Shown here one piece after another: positions 57,097-64,000 of a stretch of DNA of 64,000 nt. Each line of letters begins with the position of its first letter. Positions within the stretch are counted from its first letter, which is position 1. A model generated the notes under the pieces. The model had not been told where the DNA came from, made no database searches, and saw nothing but the letters and a program-made list of their open reading frames with translations. A program made the translations under genes and the position numbers. The stretch comes from Hemibagrus wyckioides (taxonomy: Eukaryota; Chordata; Actinopteri; Siluriformes; Bagridae), in assembly GCF_019097595.1 (NCBI RefSeq), contig NC_080713.1:13220199-13284198 (forward strand), in the 5' to 3' direction.

Positions 57097-57930
57097 AGGA
57101 AATATAGTCATGTAAGGAACCAGCCAGTTCATTACAGAAAAAAATATATAAAACCACAAAAAATAGAGATGAGCAATTATCTGGCTTAGTCATCATTAGT
57201 TTGAGAAGATGGAGGATTATCAGTGGGTGAAGAGTTTGGGGAAGCCGGAGGAGCTGAAGTTGGAGGATTTGGAGAAGGAGCTGAGGAACCAGGGGGTTTA
57301 GGTTTTTCAGGAAAACCATTAAGAGTCGGCTCAGGTTGAAGAGGGACCCCAATAGTAGCAGGCATGTTATCTGAGATCTCCGTCAGGTGATTGGCCAGTT
57401 CAGTGGCCAGGAGTCTCACCATGTGACGATACTGGTCCAGGGAAAGGCGTCTGGGCCTTTGGCCTAGGAAACCATTCCCAAAACATCGGCCTCATCTGCA
57501 GTCCATGACTCTGGCGAAATGGGAAAAAGAGTTTACGTTTATGTCCTCGCTAAAACGGATAAACAAGCTGGGAAAGAACACAGAATATGCAGAAACCTTG
57601 AGCTTAAGTGAGAGAAAGACATAACAAACCTTCAGACTTAGACAACACTGAAGATATGATGCTTGGGAGAGCATAAGATCAATTGTAAAATTAATATAAA
57701 CTTTCATATACTATATTTGTACAAAAACCAAGGTATATCACAGAGAGTGCAAAAAGCATGGGGAATAAGGCCCTATGTGGATAAGAGGTAACTTACCCAG
57801 GTAGAAGGATGGAGGGAAGACTGTAAGTCTCCCATAGGAAGGAAAAGAAAACAGGTATCCAGAGCTCCAAGACAGAAGTTGAGTGTGAGTGGTTTGGAGA
57901 TGATGTTGTTGAGGTACAGTTGCCAGGTTG

Positions 57931-57939
57931 GGTTTATAG
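57931..57939 (-). promoter_or_regulatory. Candidate TATA box
   Basis: CTATAAACC on the minus strand, about 135 bp upstream of a consensus GTAAGT donor, in otherwise GC-balanced sequence (GGCCCGCCTCTC immediately upstream). Proposed promoter of the proline-rich candidate. Confidence 0.35.
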
Positions 57940-57940
57940 G

Positions 57941-58869
57941 AGAGGCGGGCCAGGTTAAATCCAAATGGAAAAGAACCATCTTAGTCGCTGATATGACAGA
58001 AAACATGAGAAAAAAATAGGGGAAAGTGGCAGGTCAGCAGAAATGTGATGGACAGGAAAAATACGGATAGGGAAAGGTAAAAGGGCTTGAAGCAGGGGAG
58101 AAGATTAAAACCAAATTAAACTAAAATAAAATAAACTGACCAATCCTAACTTAAATAAATAAACTGACTCAAATTAAACCAAATTAAACTAATAAGCAGA
58201 GCTAATAGGTTTACCACATCACCACTTAGGCAATGAGTGAAAACTAAGTAAATAAGGATAGCATCATTTCCTTAATGAATGGTGAAAATTCTTAGTATTC
58301 TAAGTAATTGCCAGGCAACCACAATGAATCTCATGAAAACAAGTACACAAGTATATGGAACATTATAACGTAGGTTATAAGTAGTAATAAAAATAAATGT
58401 TTTTTGGTTTTGAATGAGTTTTTGAAGGTATAATTAGTAAGGCCTAAAGTTCAGCAACTGCTAACACTTGTCAAATTAAAGTCCAACTGTAACACATAGG
58501 CCTTGTGAAGGCCTGCAGATAGCATTTCACATAATTTTCAGCTATAGATGAAGGTTAAAGAAAGGGGGGTTGTTTTTTTGGGTAGGGGAAAAAATTACTT
58601 AACGTCAAAACAATCCCAAAATAGATGAAACCAGTAAGGTTGGGTAACTGGGCCAGAATGTATATATACTGGGGGATTTGTGCAGGGGGTCACACTTGAC
58701 CACATCGGGCATGAATCTGTATATTTGAGTGCCAATTTTGGTGTTGTTATTTTTTCAACAAAGCTGGTTGCTTATTCTCATCCTTATTCTCATCCAAGCC
58801 TGGAAGAGTATTTCTTTATTTTTTCTGCATATTTGATGACTTTTGAAAATATTGGTAGTTGAAAAGGAT
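57941..58869. other. Non-coding AT-rich stretch
   Basis: 'aaattaaacta' type repeats at 58110-58200. A TATATATA at 58659 on the plus strand precedes a short frame (58680-58862) with no domain. No gene supported. Confidence 0.35.
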
Positions 58870-60110
58870 TTCAGAACCACCCTGAAGTGTCCACTCAGAT
58901 TGGGACTCAGTTCAGACACTTGTTAGTTTGTTTTTTATAACCTGCAAAGCATCCAGATCTCGAAAGAGTGGATTTGATTACCTTTTGCTTGTGGGCCAAC
59001 AAAGTCCACCAGATGTACAAACTCTGCTGTTCTCTGATTGTGTTCCTTATACCCATAAGCATGAGTTCTTCATTTTGCACACATTTTGTAGGGCAGTTTT
59101 GAGATAAAAATTCTCAGTTTGTGGAATTATCAAACTCATTAAGTCTGTATTTTTGATGTACTCAATGACATTGTGGCAAGTCACCATGAACAGTGAGAAT
59201 GCAGTTAAAGATTTTCAATCCTCTGACTTTGTCAGGCCATTTGAATTCCTTTTGCATCAAACCTGTTGAATTTTTTTATATCATTTCCAAAACTCCAAGA
59301 TAAGTCTCACTGCAGTCTCATTCACTTCTATTAACTCTGAAGCCAGCAGCATGGCCAAATGCCCACATAAACAATTTGAACTAAAGTGGTTCTGCATTAA
59401 AATAGAACCTCATGCTGAGTTAAACACAATTGCCTTCAATTCTTCATAAGCATTTCTGTAATACCTCTCAGACTTTGTATCACAATCTTTACTTTACTGT
59501 ATCAGTTTTACAGCATGAAGTTACATTGTTTTGTGTAGACCATTCCTTTACAGTATTTGTTTTCTTATGTCTGTTGCTTTTAGTAATTGACTAATAATAA
59601 TGTGATGACATTTTGCTATTCTCTGGTGATATCTAGTTTTAAAACATCTACACCAGATACTTGAGTGACCATGCTTTGACTTCCCTAATGTTGTTGTTTT
59701 TCACAGTCCTGATACACTTTTTTTTTGCATTATAATTGAAACTGCAAGGGCTATTTCAATTTTCAGTCTTTCCATTTCAGCCTTTAGCTTTGCTTATTTC
59801 ATTTGTAATGCTTCCTTTCTTTTAGGGCAAAGCTGCTTTGTTAGCTTTGTCCTTAAGATGAGCTGAGGATGCTGTGGATATTGAAGATTTTTTGCATCTA
59901 GACATATTCAACTTCCAGACATATTAGAAGCATCCTAGATGCCACAATTGACATACTGTCTTTTGGTGACACTTCTTCCTCACATACTTGAGACATCTTA
60001 ATGCTGTTCTTAGTTTCCTCAATCTACAACTCTAGCTTTTCTATGAATTCTTGACAGCACAACAACTTAGGCTGAAGCCCCATGCTGTTCATCTTGTGAC
60101 TACCTAGATG
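58870..60110 (-). pseudogene. BEL/Pao-type gag relic
   Basis: Minus-strand frames: KSSISTASSAHLKDKANKAA (59890-59825) and further Lys/Glu/Leu-rich scraps of the Gag coiled coil, LQFQL (59740), then ARYLIRSLEFWK-type capsid scraps (59400-59240) and CAKWRTHAYGYKEHNQRTAE, FVHLVDFVG (59080-58990), then FRDLDALQVIKNKL (58960-58920), which corresponds to the FVxxVDF...DPLFGDL segment of BEL/Pao Gag. Continues in the same orientation with the knuckle at 56500, after about 2.3 kb of unrelated sequence. No open frame longer than about 40 codons. Confidence 0.55.
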
Positions 60111-60151
60111 CACTACACTAGCTAACTGCACCACAGCTGTGTTTCATATAT

Positions 60152-60510
60152 ATACAGCTCTGGGAAAAAAAAAGAGACCACTGCAAAATAATCAGTTTCT
60201 TATTTTTTTTCTTAAAGGTGCATGTATTGGTGAGATGAACAGTTTTGTTTCATTTTTTGTGAACTGCTGACAATATGTCTCCTAAATTCAGAATATAACT
60301 ATTGTTATTTAGAGTGTATATTTAAAGGAAATGACAACACATCAAAATAACCCAAGATCGTGCAGTATTTGCAGAGCTTTAATAACTCATATAAAACAAA
60401 ATGCAAATAATTTGTTAACAAATTGTGTTAATGCTTTGGCAAAATCAGTATTTGGTGGAATAACCCTGATTTGCATGCGTTTTGGCATGCTCTCCACCAG
60501 TTTTTCACCA
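60152..60510. mobile_element. Tc1/mariner-type element end, truncated
   Basis: Begins 'tacagctctgggaaaaaaaa' then 'agagaccactgcaaaat', the terminal sequence of a widespread fish Tc1-type family, and continues to 'tatttggtggaataaccctg' and 'ttggcatgctctccacc', which is the antisense end of its transposase. The rest of the element is missing. Confidence 0.7.
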
Positions 60511-60947
60511 CTCACTAACAGCTCAGGCCTAAACAGCAGTGATCTGAATCAATGACTTGCATGTTAATGTATTTTTCCATGAATGTGTATTAAATTATTC
60601 CCAATAGTCTATTCTCTACATTTAATAGCTTTTCTCTTGGTTGCGCTGCTTCCAGTAGTGTATATTGATGATAAGAGTATTTATCCATTCATATTTCAGC
60701 CAGTGGCTGACATCATGTGTTGCCAGGCCTTAAGGCCTTCAAAATCAATAGTGCAGGCGCCCATATCTTAAAATAAGTGGCAATGAAATTGTTCCATTAA
60801 CCAATCAGATTTGAAGTTGGCATCACTCGGGCCATCTAGCAGGCATACGATTACGTCAGCAATTTCCTGTCCTTTGATTGGATAATTGGAGTAGTCAGAG
60901 GCAGCGAACCGCACAAACTAAATAAAATATATATATTTTAACTCATA
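60511..60947. other. Upstream region of a ZMYM1-like element, non-coding
   Basis: Contains 'aaccaatcagatttgaag' (60798) and 'tttgattggataattgg' (60875), inverted CCAAT-type boxes about 75 bp apart, ahead of the ATG at 60948. Whether this is its promoter is inference. Confidence 0.35.
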
Positions 60948-61046
60948 ATGGTTGAAAGAGGAGAAGAAATTGATTTGGTCACGGACATCCTTACAAATGC
61001 ATTTTCAAGGCGGACTTTTCAAGAAAATCCTTTTGATTCTTCAAAA
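60948..61046 (+). pseudogene. N-terminal exon of a ZMYM1-like / hAT-type protein
   Basis: MVERGEEIDLVTDILTNAFS, then RRTFQEN and a stop at 61044-61046. This corresponds to the N-terminus of the fish ZMYM1-like family (same family as the relic at 22450-28610) but on the opposite strand and truncated after about 27 matching residues. The following 400 bp hold no continuation that I can see. Confidence 0.45.
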
Positions 61047-61049
61047 TAG

Positions 61050-61464
61050 TTGGTAGGCTTTTTCATGAACCATTTATGCTTTTGGGTTTTCTTTTGCACA
61101 AACAAACAAACAGTTGCCCGAGGATGGACTGTTTTTTTGGGGTTTTTTTGCTGCAGTTAAAGACTTGTGAGGCTTGTGAGAATTGTGTTAATTGCTATAT
61201 GTAATGTAATTTTATTCATGTTCGCTACAAGAGCCTGTGACACAGTGCACTGTTATACATTGTTTCTATATTCACTGCGTCTCATTTCGGATGCTGCGTC
61301 CTCCGGAGATTGCAGTTTGCTGCATACGTCATCAAGAATGTGTTTTTTGAGAAAAGTAACCGTAATAAAATTGACTGTTCCTTGTGAGGTGCGAAATACT
61401 GTAGTTTAATTTCTTTTTTACTTTGCTATTTAACGGTTGATTAGTATCTACTGCTATAGTATTA
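61050..61464. other. Non-coding stretch
   Basis: No gene supported. The frame 61167-61409 has no recognisable domain. Confidence 0.35.
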
Positions 61465-61596
<132 letters not shown>

Positions 61597-62132
61597 AGGG
61601 ATGCCACAATACTCAATATAATATTGAACGGTACGACCTCCACAGTTCAATACGCGTATGTGAACAGTGGTTTTTCGTCAAAACAATAATAACCAGGCAG
61701 TTTTTATTTTTATTTATTTATTTTTTTTGTAAGCATGCGCTCTATTACTCTCTGCACCGCCTGTTTGTGTTTTCCTGTACTGTAGGTCTGAGACAGACAC
61801 GCCTCCCCGCGAGTAAATATCCAACCAGAGAGCGCTAAAGTTAGGGGCGGTAACCATGCGTGTGACGCTGGTGTCAGATTTCACTCTAACCCTGGAGAGC
61901 GGTGAAATGAGACAGAAACACGAGGAAGCAGCTCAAACTGTTCAGACACAAACTGGTTGGGAGACATTGAATTGTCCAAAATGTCTTAATAATTGATAAA
62001 GCATTTGCAGCTGTTTTCACTGTGATCGGTGATGTGGGCCAAGCCCAACACTGAAAAACAACCCCACACCATTTTCCCGACCTCTCACCAAAAAACTTGG
62101 CACAATGCAGTCAGACAAACCATTCTCCTGGC

Positions 62133-62190
62133 TAAAGCACAAAGCCTTACTCTAATAACAGATAGTTGGACCTCGCGGGTAACAGAGAGT
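62133..62190 (+). pseudogene. hAT/ZBED transposase box, split by the Tc1 insertion
   Basis: SLTLITDSWTSRVTESY, ending at GAGAGTTA. The codons resume at 63507 (TATCTCACAGTG, YLTVTGHY), so the Tc1 element duplicated the TA and split this motif. The Asp of the TDSWTS box is the first catalytic Asp region in hAT enzymes. Confidence 0.65.
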
Positions 62191-62192
62191 TA

Positions 62193-63506
62193 CACTATAT
62201 TGCCAAAAGTATTCGCTCACCCATCCAAATAATCAGAATCAGGTGTTCCAATCACTTCCATGGCCAGAGGTGTATAAAATCAAGCACCTAGGCATGCAGA
62301 CTGTTTTTACAAACATTTGTGAAAGAATGGGTCGCTCTCAGGAGCTCAGTGAATTCCAGCGTGGAACTGTGATAGGATGCCACCTGTGCAACAAATCCAG
62401 TCGTGAAATTTCCTCGCTCCTAAATATTCCACAGTCAACTGTCAGCTGTATTATAAGAACGTGGAAGTGTTTGGGATCGACAGCAACTCAGCATCACGCA
62501 GTGGTAGGCCACGTAAACTGACGGAGCCTACCAGCGGATGCTGAGGCTGCATAGTTCCCAAAGAGGTCGCCAACTTTCTGCAGAGCCAATCGCTGACAGA
62601 CTGTGGAATATTTAGGAGCAAATTTCACGACTGGATTTAGTTGCAAGAACAGTGGCATCCTATCACAGCTTCCATGGAATGGGTTCCATGAGCTCCTGAG
62701 CAGCGCACAAGCCATTCTTTCACAAATGTTTGTAATGCAACAGTCTGCATGCAGGTGGTGATTTTATACACCTCAGGCCACTGGACTCTAGAGCAGTGGA
62801 ACACCTGATTCTGATTATTTGGATGGGTGAGCGAATACTTTCTGGCAATATAGTGTATGGATATATATATATTAGCGGATGCCACAATACTCAATATAAT
62901 ATTGACTGCATTGTGCCACAGTGTAATAGTTTGGTGGAGGGGATTATGGTGTGGGGTTGTTTTTCAGGAGCTGGGCTTTATTTTTAGTTTATTTATTTTT
63001 TGTAAGCATGCGAACTCTGAATGCTCTCAGCATACCAAGACATTTTGTGTTTTCCATGCTCCCAACTTTGTGGGAACAGTTTGGAGCTGGCCCCTTCCTC
63101 TTCCAACAGTGACTGTGCAACCAGTGCACTAAAGCAAGGTCCATAAAGACATGGATGACAGAGTCTGGTGTGGATGAACTTGACTGGCCTGCACAGAGTC
63201 CTGACCTCAACCCTGGATAGAACACCTTTGGGATGAAATTAGACAGAGACTGAGGAAGCCAGGCCTTCTCGTCCAACATCAGTGTGTGACCTCACAAATG
63301 CGTTCTAGAAGAATGGTCAAATAATTATAATTTAATACATTGATAAAGATTGTGGACAGCCTTCCCAGAAGAGTTGAAGCTGTTATAGCTGCAAAGGGTG
63401 GACCGACGCGTCATTTTGAACCCTATGGATTAGGAATGGGATGTCACTTAAGTTCATATGCCTTAGTCAATAACAGATGAGTTGGACCTCTTTTGGCAAT
63501 ATAGTG
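62193..63506 (+). mobile_element. Tc1-like transposon of the 28873 family, rearranged
   Basis: TA flanks (62191-62192, 63507-63508) and the same ends as the copy at 28873-30120 (CACTATATTGCCAAAAGTAT). The N-terminal part of the transposase is readable at 62243-62521 (MGRSQELSEFQRGTVIGCHL, SREISSLLNIPQSTVSC). From about 62595 to 62855 the sequence is an inverted copy of the left end mixed with sense sequence, ending in a second TIR at 62838-62855. The C-terminal half of the gene is at 62906-63420 ([23 protein letters not shown]-type, [13 protein letters not shown] region). Broken throughout. Confidence 0.8.
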
Positions 63507-63806
63507 TATCTCACAGTGACTGGTCATTACAGAGCGCATTGGGAATAAAGAGCGCTGTCCAAATCCGTCTCCTGTAATAAAGTCATACATATATTTTCAG
63601 TACACTTCCATTTCATAAGTTGATTTTTGCATTTAAGTAAAATAAAGAGAATTGCAACTAAAACCAGTTTTTTTCTTCTTAACATACTTGCTGTTCCTGT
63701 CACCTAAGCAAAGAATAATGAAAAAAACCCCGCACCGAACCGAAAACCGTGGGTAAAACCGCGATACGTATTGAAGCATGGGATGGGTTAACTGTATTGT
63801 TGCATC

Positions 63807-63809
<3 letters not shown>

Positions 63810-63895
<86 letters not shown>
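63810..63895. repeat. (AT)n microsatellite, right part
   Basis: About 42 AT units immediately after the right hAT end, the continuation of 61465-61596. Confidence 0.95.
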
Positions 63896-63898
<3 letters not shown>

Positions 63899-64000
63899 GG
63901 GTGGAAAATATAAACTGTATATACAAACAAATAGAAACATTTTGTTTGGTCTGCATAAATGAGATTTTTTACTTTAATTGTAAGTAGAACTTTATTAATT
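63896..64000. other. Right edge of the window, unassigned
   Basis: About 105 bp of AT-rich sequence. Nothing recognisable. Confidence 0.4.

Larger units (their letters stand above)
57070..57940 (-). other. Possible small proline-rich gene, unidentified
   Basis: Minus strand. A TATA box (CTATAAACC, 57931-57939) is followed by about 110 bp and a consensus splice donor GG|GTAAGT (57791-57797). The last frame is open from about 57480 to TAA 57186-57188, with LSLDQYRHMVRLLATELANH and a Pro/Ser/Asn-rich tail (PLQPEPTLNGFPEKPKPPGS, ending SSQTNDD). An AATAAA poly(A) signal is at 57091-57096. A short first exon, proline-rich C-terminus and lone small size recall secreted Pro-rich proteins such as the SCPP family of fishes, but I find no signal-peptide exon, so this is only a suggestion. 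It sits between two halves of a BEL/Pao relic. The middle exons are unresolved; an alternative frame from 57471 also gives a short Pro-rich peptide. It could be an element-derived or chance arrangement. Confidence 0.35.
61597..63809. mobile_element. hAT-type element inserted in an (AT)n array and invaded by a Tc1 element
   Basis: Inverted ends AGGGATGCCACAATAC (left) and AGGGATGCAACAATAC (right, reverse complement), 15 of 16 identical. The flanking 8 bp, TATATATT and TATATATA, fit an 8-bp hAT target duplication within the AT array, though they are not diagnostic. A coding scrap SLTLITDSWTSRVTESY at 62133-62190 is the TDSWTS.ATESY-type box of ZBED/hAT transposases. It is split by the Tc1 insertion at a TA and continues after it as YLTVTGHYRAHWE at 63507. 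Most of the transposase is missing, so this is a deletion derivative. Part of the interior (61965-63130) is a mosaic described under findings. Confidence 0.75.

Overview
The window looks like nuclear DNA of a ray-finned fish. It is AT-rich and holds Tc1-like transposons, CR1/L2-type and RTE-type LINEs, DIRS, Ty3/gypsy, BEL/Pao and hAT remnants, simple repeats and GT-AG introns. The exact species cannot be read from the sequence; the dispersed repeats suggest an otophysan such as a catfish, which is inference. There is no operon, CRISPR array, rRNA or tRNA gene that I can support, and no intact conventional host gene.

Layout. 1-3035: about 760-bp tandem units, short GGGCCC-ended units and a Tc1 scrap. 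3200-5083: a decayed multi-exon gene on the minus strand, of a multi-copy fish family (SAMD3-like, from memory). 6590-7337: Tc1 remnant. 7489-8346: LINE ORF1 with an SGNH-esterase domain. 9361-10819: Tc1-like element. 11725-12690: Ty3/gypsy Pol remnant. 12871-13410: LINE endonuclease fragment. 13411-19264: an RTE-type LINE split by an oppositely oriented CR1/Rex1-type LINE (15455-18364). 20100-21170: Tc1 remnant. 21895-22340: DIRS RNase H. 22450-28610: a ZMYM1/hAT-like gene relic on the minus strand, broken up by a solo LTR, a probable gypsy LTR, a MITE and an intronic Tc1 element. 28873-30120: an almost intact Tc1-like transposon whose transposase has one stop codon.

30170-33900: DIRS tyrosine-recombinase fragments around another Tc1 copy. 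34136-37000: LINE RT fragments and a Tc1 remnant. 37776-40133: a second CR1/Rex1-type LINE, lacking its 3' end. 40457-42400: a gypsy element with most of pol deleted. 42850-43740: DIRS RT/RNase H. 44700-49700: dispersed repeats, decayed retroelement coding and an (ATT)n array. 50118-51280 and 53715-55322: two Tc1-like elements around a LINE relic. 55494-60130: BEL/Pao relic in two parts, separated by about 2.3 kb that contains a possible small proline-rich gene with its own TATA box, splice donor and polyadenylation signal. 60152-61050: Tc1 scrap and the 5' end of a ZMYM1-like element. 61597-63809: an hAT-type element inserted in an (AT)n array and itself invaded by a Tc1 element, in a stretch where the two sequences are interleaved in short blocks.

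The genes do not form a pathway. The region is a layered record of transposition, and its value lies in the nesting order, the few nearly intact proteins, the possible small gene and the mosaic near the right end. Family names rest on motif recognition without database searches.
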